Part shown: piece after piece, positions 43,612 through 55,894 of the stretch
How positions within the stretch are numbered: position 1 is the stretch's first letter
Layout: every line of letters starts with the position of its first letter
Assembly: GCA_951813625.1 (NCBI GenBank)
Contig: CATOTS010000018.1
Coordinates: 83,299-147,298 of the forward strand
Length of the DNA stretch: 64,000 nt
Direction of reading: 5' to 3'
DNA from: an uncultured Caldilineaceae bacterium
Lineage (GTDB): Bacteria; Chloroflexota; Anaerolineae; Caldilineales; Caldilineaceae
Notes under the pieces: generated by a model
What the model saw: only the letters and a program-made list of their open reading frames with translations
What the model was told of the DNA's origin: nothing
The model's database searches: none
Position numbers and translations under genes: made by a program

Positions 43612-44823
43612 ATGCCAACCAATCTGGAGTTTCGTGGTCGCTGGCCGAATATCTACGCAAACCTGATCCTGATCTCGTTCCTCACGACCATCACTGCCGG
43701 CATCTACGTCCCCTGGGGATACGCACGCTGGCAACGGCTCATCACCGAGAGCACCTACTTCGAGGACCAGCAGTTGGAGTTCGACGGTTCCGGCGCCGAG
43801 GTCTTCGTGCAGTTCGTCGTTATCGGTTTCTTCTCGCTGATCACCCTGGGACTGTACGTCATCCTCGGCTTCTCCTCGACCAGAATGCTGCGCTGGCAAT
43901 ACGATCACACCCTCTTGCCCAATGGCCAGCGCTTGGACTTTCACGGCAAGTCGGTTGACATTTTCTGGGAATGGCTGCTGCTCGTACTCTTCACGCCGCT
44001 CACGCTGGGACTCTACTACTATTGGGGCCGCAACCGCCTGCGCCGCCTCGTGCTGACCAATGTCTCGCTGGAGGACCAGCAGATCCAGGTTGAGAGCACC
44101 GTCGGTGAAAATGTCGTCGCCGTGTTGAGCAACTGGGTCATGACCGTGATCGCAATCACTGCCTATGCCGTTCTGGGCTTTCTCCTGTGGGATCGCCTTG
44201 TTGCCGACATTTCCTGGACCGTACAGTTGGAGAATCTCCAAAGCGGCGCCCTCGAGGCCTGGGTCGACCTCCTGTTGTCTGTTTTCGCGCTGGGAGTCTA
44301 TGCATTGCTGGGGCTGGCCCTGTTGGGCCTGGCTACCGTCCGCTTCCGCGCCTGGGAGGCCAGTCGGACGCTGGCGCCCATGCCGGTGCGTTCACAGACG
44401 CCGGTCTCCGCGATTCCGACGCCTGCCAGCGCGATCGCTAGGCCGCCCGCGCCCGACTACGACCTCGACTATGACCCCGACTATGACCCCGCCATGACTG
44501 AGAGCGCTCCTGCACTGCAGCCAGCGCCCCCTCCGGTCGATCCAACGATTCGGACTGCCGACAGCGGCTACGAGTTCGATGCCCAACCGCCGCCGCAGCC
44601 AATCAGGCCCTCGCCGCAGGACGATGACGAATACTACGACTTCGCCGACTATTCCACGCTGACGGGGCAGGAATCGGACAGTTACAGCGGCGATGAGAGA
44701 AGTGACTGGAGCAGCGAGCAGTGGGCGCGGCCGCAAACTGCAAAGCAGACCGAAGGTGAAGAAGAATCGGAGAGCCGGCAAGTCCAGCGCGCCGACGACG
44801 AAGACTCAAGCGCCGCTTCCTAG
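43612..44823 (+). CDS. DUF898 (YjgN-like) membrane protein with acidic tail
   Basis: The 403-residue protein repeats a membrane module: TTITAGIYVPWGYARWQRLI, SLITLGLYVILGFSSTRMLR, and TLGLYYYWGRNRLRRLVLTN, with FEDQQLEF and LEDQQIQV loops, all typical of DUF898. About six hydrophobic segments lie in the first 265 residues. The last 140 residues are a disordered, acidic, Pro/Tyr/Asp-rich cytoplasmic tail (YDLDYDPDYDPA). GGAAGGA precedes the ATG. DUF898 has no known biochemical role. Confidence 0.83.
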   Translation: MPTNLEFRGRWPNIYANLILISFLTTITAGIYVPWGYARWQRLITESTYFEDQQLEFDGSGAEVFVQFVVIGFFSLITLGLYVILGFSSTRMLRWQYDHTLLPNGQRLDFHGKSVDIFWEWLLLVLFTPLTLGLYYYWGRNRLRRLVLTNVSLEDQQIQVESTVGENVVAVLSNWVMTVIAITAYAVLGFLLWDRLVADISWTVQLENLQSGALEAWVDLLLSVFALGVYALLGLALLGLATVRFRAWEASRTLAPMPVRSQTPVSAIPTPASAIARPPAPDYDLDYDPDYDPAMTESAPALQPAPPPVDPTIRTADSGYEFDAQPPPQPIRPSPQDDDEYYDFADYSTLTGQESDSYSGDERSDWSSEQWARPQTAKQTEGEEESESRQVQRADDEDSSAAS

Positions 44824-44846
44824 AATCCACGCTTGAGCATAGGCGT

Positions 44847-45971
44847 TCACAGAAGTTCGATGACCGGATCGTCCTCCCGCGCAGGAACAACCTGACCGAT
44901 TTCCCAGAAGGGCTGCTCTTCCCCCTCACAGACCGCGCCAAACGTACCGACCGCTGACGCCGGAACTGCCAGCAGCAGACCCCCGCTGGTCTCGGCCTCC
45001 CACAACAACGTCCTGCGCGCCGCCGGCACGCTGCCCGCCACCGCGACCTTGGAGCCAAAATGCTCCGGATTGCGGATACTTCCCCGCGTGAGGTAACCGG
45101 CCCCAATATAGTCGAATGCGCCCGGCAAGGCCGGGACGCGCGCCGCCTCGATCTGCAGCCGCACCGGAGCATCCGCCGAGGACGCCGCAGCCATTTCGAC
45201 CGCGTGCCCCAGCAGCCCGTAGCCCGTGATGTCCGTTCCGCTGCGCACATCCGCCGCCCGTCCGGCCTTCGCCGCCGCCCGGTTCAGTTGCGTCATCGAC
45301 GCGATGGCGCTGTCCAAATGCGCAGGGTCGAGGTCCGGCTTTCCCTGCGCGTGCCGCGCCTGCCGCGTTCGCGAATCTTCTGACGCCCCGGTCAACTTGG
45401 CTGCCGTCGTGATAATGCCGGTCCCGAGCGCTTTCGTCAGCACCAGATGATCCCCCGCCGCCGCCCGTCCCTTGCGGATCAGCGAACCGGGCGCGGCCAT
45501 TCCCGTGACGCTCAGGCCGTAGAACGGCTCAGGATTCGTCACCGTATGGCCGCCCGCGATGGCCGCGTCGGCCTCCTGCACCTTGGCCGCGCCGCCGGCC
45601 AGGATCTCGAAGATGGTCTCAGACGGCAGGTCCTCAGGAAATCCCGCGATGTTCAGACAGACGCGTACCTGCCCGCCCATCGCATAGACGTCGCTCATCG
45701 AGTTGGCCGCGGCAATCGCCCCGTACAACCAGGGATCGTCAACGATCGGCGTGAAAAAGTCGGTCGTCTGGATCAATACCCTCTCATCATCCAGGCGGTA
45801 GACAGCCGCGTCGTCCGGCCTGCCCAGGCCGACAATCAGATCGGGGTATTCCGCTTGTGGGAAGTCCTCTGCCAGCTGTCGCACGACCTGCGACAACGCT
45901 CCCGGGGGGAGCTTCGAGGCTCAACCGGCGCAGGCGACGCGCGCGGTCAAAGGGACGGTCGCTTCTGTCAT
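44847..45971 (-). CDS. selD: Selenophosphate synthetase with active-site selenocysteine (UGA)
   Basis: The 374-residue enzyme makes selenophosphate from selenide and ATP. The gene starts at ATG 45971 (GGAAAGAG upstream) and reads MTEATVPLTARVACAG, then TGA (45921-45923), then ASKLPPGALSQVVRQLAED. Codon 17 is therefore UGA at the position of the catalytic Cys17 of E. coli SelD, next to the conserved Lys. Later motifs confirm SelD: GRPDDAAVY, IQTTDFFTPIVDDPW, AANSMSDVYAMGG, IAGGHTVTNPEPFYGLSVTG and SGTDITGYGLLGH. A stem-loop begins four bases after the UGA. Standard gene calling would cut the first 25 residues. The organism should possess SelA, SelB and tRNA-Sec elsewhere. Confidence 0.93.
45894..45916 (-). 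promoter_or_regulatory. Candidate bacterial SECIS stem-loop
   Basis: Four bases after the UGA of selD, CGAAGCTCCC pairs with GGGAGCGTTG around a CCC loop (9 of 10 pairs including one G-U, one A-G mismatch). Bacterial SECIS elements sit just 3' of the UGA inside the coding region, which fits. The loop is smaller than in well-studied cases. Confidence 0.6.
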
Positions 45972-46144
45972 CTCACTCTTTCCTGTGTTGAATTGCATCC
46001 GCGCAGTAATTCTATCACAGGCCGGCGCAGAGCGGTGGACGCCCCGTCAGGCCTCGCGCCTGTGTATATTACACGGCGTGCGGCTGACAATCTTCCCATT
46101 GGCCGCAACGAGCGGGCAAATCATCCAGCCAAAGGGCCGAATCA

Positions 46145-46255
46145 TTATGCACATTGCATAGTGATTCGCACTGGGCATTCGAGTATATTAGTGTCAAGTG
46201 GCAGTAGGCGGGCGTCGAGTGGGGTCGCCGCCGTAAACGCTTCTGCCATGACCAT
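46145..46255 (-). CDS. Possible 36-residue small ORF upstream of selD
   Basis: The frame MVMAEAFTAATPLDARLLPL continues to a stop at 46145. It is preceded by an unusually long purine-rich ribosome site (GGAGGAAGGAAGGAGA) ending at the ATG, and by a 13-bp hairpin just upstream. The peptide resembles nothing I know. It could be a leader peptide, a small protein or a chance frame. It is 173 bases upstream of selD on the same strand. Confidence 0.35.
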   Translation of the reverse strand: MVMAEAFTAATPLDARLLPLDTNILECPVRITMQCA

Positions 46256-46275
46256 TCTCCTTCCTTCCTCCGTTG

Positions 46276-46313
46276 GGAGCCCCGGCAGCGTGCGTCTCAC
46301 CTGCCGGGGCTCC
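46276..46313. terminator. 13-bp perfect hairpin
   Basis: GGAGCCCCGGCAG (46276-46288) pairs with 46301-46313 around a 12-base loop. It lies between hsp20 and the small ORF; no T-run is present on the minus strand. Confidence 0.55.
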
Positions 46314-46348
46314 TCCTCCCTTTAACAGCGTGCATCAGCCGCGATCAG

Positions 46349-46380
46349 AGACGCCGGCCCATCTTCACCGGCCGGCGTCT
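46349..46380 (-). terminator. 11-bp hairpin downstream of hsp20
   Basis: AGACGCCGGCC (46349-46359) pairs with GGCCGGCGTCT (46370-46380). It lies 40 bases after the hsp20 stop and probably ends or protects that transcript. Confidence 0.6.
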
Positions 46381-46420
46381 GAATAAATGGATTCGGTTTT
46401 CGCTGCAGACGAGGATCGCT

Positions 46421-46894
46421 CTAGGCTTCGACCGCCCTACTGCCCGCGACCTGCACCGCAATCCGCCGCGGCTTTACCTCCTCAGCCTTCGGCACCGTCA
46501 GGGTGAGGACACCGTCCTCGTATGCGGCCCCGATGTCGTCGGCGTTGACCGCCGCCGGCAGCGTGATGCTGCGCACGTACCTGCCGAAGTGGCGCTCGCG
46601 CACATGCCACTTTGCGTTCTCGTCCACTTCCTGCGCCTGCGTCTCGCCCTGAATCGTCAGCGTGTTTTCCGAAAAGCTGATGTCGAGCGCATCCGGGTCG
46701 ATTCCCGGCATCGAGGCCGTCACACTGTAGCCGTTGTCGTCCTCGTACACATCCAGCGCAAGCCGCCTGAATCCGCCTTCCCCGTTGCCTTGCCAACCGC
46801 TCGGCTCGCGCAGGATATCCCCGACAAGCTCGTCCATCTGATTGCGAACCGATACCATCTCACGGAATGGGTCCCATCGTACCAATCTGCTCAT
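46421..46894 (-). CDS. Hsp20/alpha-crystallin small heat-shock protein
   Basis: The 157-residue protein has the N-terminal segment RWDPFREMVSVRNQMDELVG and a complete alpha-crystallin domain (about 48-140): ALDVYEDDNGYSVTASMPGI, then HVRERHFGRYVRSITLPAAV and the A-x-x-x-n-GVL motif AAYEDGVLTLTVPKA. It ends IAVQ with a short tail. It is an ATP-independent holdase. AGGGAGGC precedes the ATG; a 14-bp direct repeat lies in the leader. Confidence 0.95.
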   Translation of the reverse strand: MSRLVRWDPFREMVSVRNQMDELVGDILREPSGWQGNGEGGFRRLALDVYEDDNGYSVTASMPGIDPDALDISFSENTLTIQGETQAQEVDENAKWHVRERHFGRYVRSITLPAAVNADDIGAAYEDGVLTLTVPKAEEVKPRRIAVQVAGSRAVEA

Positions 46895-46919
46895 TTCATG
46901 CCTCCCTCTGTCTTTCTTG

Positions 46920-46944
46920 ACGCTACTTTCTTTACGCTACTTTC
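46920..46944. repeat. Direct repeat in the hsp20 leader
   Basis: ACGCTACTTTC occurs at 46920-46930 and 46934-46944, a 14-bp period. On the minus strand this is GAAAGTAGCGT, 26-50 bases before the hsp20 start. It may bind a regulator or be part of an RNA thermosensor; neither is shown. Confidence 0.6.
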
Positions 46945-47239
46945 CCGTATTCAATGCGCTTCGAAAAGCCAGCCGTCTCGCTTGACTGTCCAGTTGGCCG
47001 CATTTCCGCCGCGCACACTTACAACTATAGCGGTTGAACGTTAGATGGAAGTCAGCGCAAAGTTAGAGGAATATATGTGTCCCAATCGATGTCGAGACAG
47101 TCTTACCTTCCGTCTCTGGCAAGGGGGTGCAGGCCAAAATTGGGGTACATATTCCGATACCTCATGCAGCAACGGAGTCATGTCAGGTCCATTGTGCATA
47201 CCCCGGCGGAGCCGAGGAATACGCTTTCCCGAATTCTTG

Positions 47240-47299
47240 TGGACGGTCGGGCCTGCGGCCCTCCCTTGTGCGGGGGGACTCCCCCCGCAACGCCCCCCT
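47240..47299 (+). repeat. GC double-hairpin core
   Basis: A full core with TGGACGGTCGGGCCTGCGGC and the 9-bp perfect hairpin at 47269-47289 (loop ACT). It is nearly identical to 61042-61103 and 29567-29626. Confidence 0.88.
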
Positions 47300-47546
47300 G
47301 ACACCCCTCCTCCCGCCCGTTGTGGGTTCTAACAATATCATCCAAATACTGCTGCCTGGCACGCGCCCTCCGCCCGCCGGGTGTGGGTTCTAATGTAGCC
47401 CTGTGCAGCCAGCGGCCCGTCGCCCCGCCACCGTGCCTGCGCGATTCCATCGTGTCCCCAACGCGCCGCGTCCCCATGCCTCCGTGTGTGCGTCCCCCGC
47501 CAATCGCGCCCTCAACCGTCAGACACCGCCCCCCGCAGTTTCCTGC

Positions 47547-47588
47547 CCCCTAACCCCTGCCCCCTAACCCTTGCCCCTTGCCCCCTGC
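47547..47588. repeat. 7-bp tandem repeat, C-rich type, six units
   Basis: The units read CCCCTAA, CCCCTGC, CCCCTAA, CCCTTGC, CCCTTGC and CCCCTGC. The array lies inside element copy 2, directly before its second hairpin core, as in copy 3. Confidence 0.88.
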
Positions 47589-47590
47589 AG

Positions 47591-47638
47591 TTCCGGCCCT
47601 CCCTTGTGCGGGGGGACTCCCCCCGCAACGCCCCCCTG
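47591..47638 (+). repeat. GC hairpin core, 5'-truncated
   Basis: This copy lacks the TGGACGGTC head but keeps the perfect 9-bp hairpin (47607-47627, loop ACT) and the CAACGCCCCCCTGA tail. Confidence 0.85.
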
Positions 47639-47992
47639 ACTCCCCTCCACCCGCCGAGTGTAGGATCTGGTGTAGGATTCGATGTAGCCCAGCGCAACCC
47701 GCGGCCCAACGCGCCGCCCCCAATTCAGCCAAGGCCGCGGCCACCGGAGGGGCAGGCCTTGCGCCTGCCCTGTACCTCTCCCAAAATCGCCAAACAATTT
47801 CAGCCGCCGCCGGCATGATCTTCCCGCCAAACGATTCCAACCCCAATTGTGGACTGTACCCATTGTTGGCTGCACCCATGGCAAGGGAAAGGCTTTTTTC
47901 CTCGGCGAATCTGATGTATGATTGGGCGAGATGACGTGTGCCGGCGCGGGCGCAGGGTCTCGCCTTCTCACGTTCGAATTTCCTACCCCCAA

Positions 47993-52132
<4,140 letters not shown>

Positions 52133-52197
52133 CCGGCTACCCGGGCTGACCAGCCGCCGGCCACCTGTTGACGAACACGAACAACTGGGATCTCCTG

Positions 52198-53472
52198 ATG
52201 AACTTTGCGACCACATCAAAACAGATCGAAGATGCCTACGCGCTGGCACGCGAACGTTACGATGCCATCGGCGTCGACACGGAGCAGGCGCTTGAAACGC
52301 TGCGCGGCGTACCCATCAGCCTCCAATGCTGGCAGGGCGACGACGTGCTCGGCTTTGAGGAGCCGGACCGCGGCCTGGGCGGCGGCCTGATGGCGACCGG
52401 CAACTACCCCGGGCGTGCCCGCACAGTGGATGAACTTCGCAGCGATCTGGACATCGCCTACAGCGTCATTCCCGGCAGCCACCGCCTCAATCTTCACGCC
52501 ATGTACCCCGACACCGATGAGAGCCCTGCCCGCAACGAGATCGCGCCGCGGCATTTCCTCGGCTGGGCCCAGTGGGCCAGCGAGAACGGCCACGGCATCG
52601 ACTTCAACCCCACGCTCTTCTCCCACCCCCTCGCCGATGACGGGTTCACGCTGGCCTCCTACGACAACGACATCCGTCAGTTCTGGATCCAGCACTGCAT
52701 CGCCTCCCGCGAGATCGGGGCCTTCTTCGGGCAGGAGTTGGGCACGCCGGCGATGACCAACATCTGGATTCCCGACGGCCTCAAGGACTCGCCAAGCGAT
52801 CGCACAACGCCCAGGCGGCTGCTCGAAGACGCGCTCGACCAGATTTTCGAGAAGGAGATCGATCCGAACCACAATCGCGACGCCGTTGAGTGCAAACTGT
52901 TCGGTCTCGGTTCCGAGAGCTATGTTGTCGGCTCGCATGAGTTCTATCTGGGCTATGCCGCGCGCAACGATATGGCGCTTTGCCTCGACGCCGGTCACTT
53001 TCACCCGACTGAGGTTATCTCCGACAAGATTTCCGCCTGCCTGCTCTTTGTGCCCGAACTCGTCCTCCATGTGAGCCGCGGTGTCCGCTGGGACAGCGAC
53101 CACGTCGTCACCTTCAGCGATGAACTGCAGGCGATCATGCAGGAGATCGTGCGCGGCTGCCATCTGGACCGCGTCCACATCGGGTTGGACTACTTCGACG
53201 CCAGCATCAACCGGGTGGCCGCGTGGGCGATCGGAACCCGCAACGCGCTGCGGGCGCTGCTGCTGGCCCTGCTGGAGCCGCGCGAGGCTCTGCATGAATT
53301 CGAGCGCAAGGCCGATTACACGACCCGCCTGGCACTGATGGAAGAGTTGAAGGTGCTGCCGCACGCCGCCGTCTGGGACTACCACTGCCTGCAGCAGGAT
53401 GCGCCTGTCGGTATGACCTTTCTGGAGGAGATTCGCAGCTACGAGCGCGATGTGCTTTCACACCGCAGTTGA
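52198..53472 (+). CDS. rhaA: L-rhamnose isomerase
   Basis: The 424-residue enzyme converts L-rhamnose to L-rhamnulose and matches the E. coli RhaA length (419). Characteristic segments are [85 protein letters not shown] and [20 protein letters not shown]. Together these carry the Mn2+ site residues (Glu, Asp, His). The ATG at 52198 is preferred over an upstream TTG. It is followed after 42 bases by the kinase gene, a two-gene rhamnose unit without rhaD or a regulator in view. Confidence 0.95.
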   Translation: MNFATTSKQIEDAYALARERYDAIGVDTEQALETLRGVPISLQCWQGDDVLGFEEPDRGLGGGLMATGNYPGRARTVDELRSDLDIAYSVIPGSHRLNLHAMYPDTDESPARNEIAPRHFLGWAQWASENGHGIDFNPTLFSHPLADDGFTLASYDNDIRQFWIQHCIASREIGAFFGQELGTPAMTNIWIPDGLKDSPSDRTTPRRLLEDALDQIFEKEIDPNHNRDAVECKLFGLGSESYVVGSHEFYLGYAARNDMALCLDAGHFHPTEVISDKISACLLFVPELVLHVSRGVRWDSDHVVTFSDELQAIMQEIVRGCHLDRVHIGLDYFDASINRVAAWAIGTRNALRALLLALLEPREALHEFERKADYTTRLALMEELKVLPHAAVWDYHCLQQDAPVGMTFLEEIRSYERDVLSHRS

Positions 53473-53514
53473 TCGTCTCTGCCCCGTCCGCGTGACCACG
53501 ATTCAGGACACTCT

Positions 53515-54957
53515 ATGACGACACAACGCGCCACCGTACTGGCCATTGATATCGGCGCCGAGTCCGGCCGCGTGATGGCCGTGCATTTTGATGGCTCCAG
53601 CCTGGAACTGGACGAGGTGCATCGCTTTCCCAACCACGCGCTGACCGTCAACGGCACGCTGCAATGGGACATTTTCAGCCTCTGGCGCGAGGTGCAGGCG
53701 GGCATCGCCCGGCACGTGGCGCATGCAGCCGGCCCACCCGCCAGTTTGGGACTGGACACCTGGGGCGTCGATTTCGGCCTGCTCGACCGCAACGGCGATC
53801 TCATCGGCAACCCGGTCTGCTACCGCGACAGCCGCACCGAAGGCATGATGGACGCGGTCTTTGCCCACGTTCCACGGGCAGAGGTTTTCGCCCAAACCGG
53901 CATGCAAGTCTTGGCGATCAACACGCTCTACCAGATGATGAGCCTGGTGAAGCGCGGTTCACCCCATCTGCAGATCGCGACGCGCTTTCTGACGGTGCCT
54001 GATCTGCTCAACTTCTGGCTCAGTGGCGCGCAGGTCTGCGAGTTTAGCATCGCCTCGACGACGCAGATGCTCAATCCTTTCACCCGCACGTGGGCCGGTG
54101 GACTGCTGGACGCCCTCGGAATCCCTCAACGGCTCTTCCCCGAAGTTGTGCAGCCGGGGACGCGCCTGGGGACCTATGAAGGGATTCCCGTCATCGCCCC
54201 TGCCTGCCACGACACCGGCAGCGCGGTCGCCGGCGTCCCCGTACAGGCGAAGAACTTTGCCTACATCAGCAGCGGCACCTGGAGCCTCGTGGGCCTCGAA
54301 GTGCCGCAGCCGGTGGTCAACGAAGCGGCGCTGGCAGTCAACGCCTCCAACGAAGGCGGCGTCTACGGCACCTTCCGTTTGCTCAAAAATGTGACGGGCC
54401 TGTGGCTGTTGCAGCAGTGTCGGGCCGCCTGGGAGAGCGCAGGGCGCGCTTACTCCTACCCGCAGCTGGTCGCGCTGGCGGAGACTGCCGAACCCCTACG
54501 TTCTTTCGTCGATCCCGATGACGACCGCTTCCTGCCCCCCGGCGACCATCCCGCCCTCATCCAGGACTACTGCACGCAGAGCGGGCAACCCTGCCCTGAG
54601 AGCGATGCAGCTATCGTCCGCTGCGTCTTCGAGAGCCTTGCCCTGGCCTATCGGGATGTACTCTATGAATTGAGAGCTTTGACCGGGCGCAAGTTAGAGG
54701 TGATCCATGTGGTCGGCGGCGGCTCGCGCAACCGGCTGCTCAACCAGCTCACCGCCGACGCCACCGGAATCCCCGTGCTGGCCGGTCCCGGCGAAGCCAC
54801 GGTGATCGGCAACGCGCTCGTGCAGCTGATAAGCCTGGGCGAACTGGCGAATCTCGACGAAGGTCGTCAGCTGGTCTCAGAGATCGGGGCTCTGGAACGC
54901 TTTGAGCCTGGGGAACGGGACGCCTGGCAGGATGTCAGCATGCCGTCACTGAATTAG
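53515..54957 (+). CDS. rhaB: Rhamnulokinase
   Basis: The 480-residue FGGY-family kinase phosphorylates L-rhamnulose. Motifs include the N-terminal phosphate loop VLAIDIGAESGRVMAVHF and SLGLDTWGVDFGLLDRNGDL with its catalytic Asp region. Further motifs are CHDTGSAVAGVPVQAKNFAY, ISSGTWSLVGLE and IHVVGGGSRNRLLNQLTADA. The length is close to E. coli RhaB (489). It directly follows rhaA. Aldolase and transport genes are not in the window. Confidence 0.95.
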   Translation: MTTQRATVLAIDIGAESGRVMAVHFDGSSLELDEVHRFPNHALTVNGTLQWDIFSLWREVQAGIARHVAHAAGPPASLGLDTWGVDFGLLDRNGDLIGNPVCYRDSRTEGMMDAVFAHVPRAEVFAQTGMQVLAINTLYQMMSLVKRGSPHLQIATRFLTVPDLLNFWLSGAQVCEFSIASTTQMLNPFTRTWAGGLLDALGIPQRLFPEVVQPGTRLGTYEGIPVIAPACHDTGSAVAGVPVQAKNFAYISSGTWSLVGLEVPQPVVNEAALAVNASNEGGVYGTFRLLKNVTGLWLLQQCRAAWESAGRAYSYPQLVALAETAEPLRSFVDPDDDRFLPPGDHPALIQDYCTQSGQPCPESDAAIVRCVFESLALAYRDVLYELRALTGRKLEVIHVVGGGSRNRLLNQLTADATGIPVLAGPGEATVIGNALVQLISLGELANLDEGRQLVSEIGALERFEPGERDAWQDVSMPSLN

Positions 54958-55075
54958 CCGCTCTATCTCCAGACGGGACCGCGCAATACGCAGAAGCAAT
55001 GGTCTTCCGCAGTAAATCCACGGGTTAGCCGCAGAATCCCCAGCGCATTTCTGGTCATTTCCCAAATCGGCTTCG

Positions 55076-55846
55076 TCAGTCAGTCTTCTTGCCGCGCGAA
55101 AATGAGGCGCGCAAGTGGCTGTCCGCCGCGTGCGGCGCGGCGAGACCGTTCTCCATGCGCAGCAACGCTCGTTGCCGGGGATTCAGCTCCTCCAGCCAGC
55201 TCTCCTCAAAACCGTCGTGGGGGTCCACCTGGAAGATTAGGGCGTTCTTGCGGTAATGGCCGAAAAGGGCATGACGGTCGGACTGCGTCTGATTGGCGCC
55301 GCCGCCATGCCAGCACTGGCCGTTGAAGACGAGCACGCTGCCCGCCTTCGCAACCAGCTGGAAGATGTGCTTCACCTCCATGCCCTCCGGCGGCCCGGCC
55401 ATTCCGCTCCTGTGCGAGCCGGGCACGATTCGGGTGGCGCCGTTTTCAAGCGTAAAGTCGTCCAGCAGCCAGACCGTGTTCACCATCACCGGCGACCCTA
55501 TGGTCAGCAGGTCGCCGCGAATGTCGCTGTGCAGGCCCTGCTCCGGATCGCCCGGGCGGACGATGCGCGCGTTGAGGCTGCCCAGAATGATCTCTTCGCC
55601 CAGCACATGCTCGATCACCGGCAGCGTGCGCGGGTGGTCAACGAGCGGGTGGTAGAGCGGGTCGAGCGCGGGCAGATTGCTCACGTGGCCGGCCTGCCCC
55701 CGAAACTGTTGCACCGTGCCCAATCTCTCTGCCCACTCCGCCAGCGAGACGCGCAGCGCTTCCACCTCCGCCGCGCTCAGCACACCTTCCAACAGCGTGA
55801 AGCCGTATACATCCATCTCCCAAAACGCCTGCTGCAGTGACGGCAT
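55076..55846 (-). CDS. Phytanoyl-CoA dioxygenase (PhyH) family oxygenase
   Basis: This 256-residue, shorter PhyH protein has its iron site in GLHSDIRGD (HxD) and QCWHGGGANQ (distal His), with a likely 2-oxoglutarate Arg in DRHALFGHYRK. The N-terminus is MPSLQQAFWEMDVYGFTLLE. It is clearly a different subfamily from the three other PhyH genes in the window. It lies 48 bases downstream of another PhyH gene on the same strand, and the dehydrogenase gene is upstream of both. Confidence 0.87.
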   Translation of the reverse strand: MPSLQQAFWEMDVYGFTLLEGVLSAAEVEALRVSLAEWAERLGTVQQFRGQAGHVSNLPALDPLYHPLVDHPRTLPVIEHVLGEEIILGSLNARIVRPGDPEQGLHSDIRGDLLTIGSPVMVNTVWLLDDFTLENGATRIVPGSHRSGMAGPPEGMEVKHIFQLVAKAGSVLVFNGQCWHGGGANQTQSDRHALFGHYRKNALIFQVDPHDGFEESWLEELNPRQRALLRMENGLAAPHAADSHLRASFSRGKKTD

Positions 55847-55894
55847 TCAAAGTCCTTCCCGTTTGTAGTGTGGAACCCGCTGCCGGCCGCCGCG

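Larger units (their letters stand above)
47117..47887 (+). mobile_element. MITE-like element, copy 2 (long)
   Basis: Ends: GGGTGCAGGCCAAAATTGGG (from 47125) on the left; on the right (to 47877) GTACCCATTGTTGGCTGCAC followed by CC, whose inverse begins GGGTGCAGCCAACAATGGGT. The repeat TGGCAAGG(G) flanks both ends (47117-47125 and 47879-47887), consistent with a target duplication. Inside are the left block with CCTCATGCAG, two GC hairpin cores, a six-unit heptamer array and the right block AGCCGCCGCCGGCATGA. No transposase is encoded. It lies between the divergent hsp20 and dnaE genes and ends about 105 bases before dnaE. Confidence 0.75.

Noticed and set aside
47045..47818. Several short open frames inside the repeat element, on both strands
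   Set aside because: They translate the hairpin core and heptamers; similar peptides arise wherever the repeat occurs.
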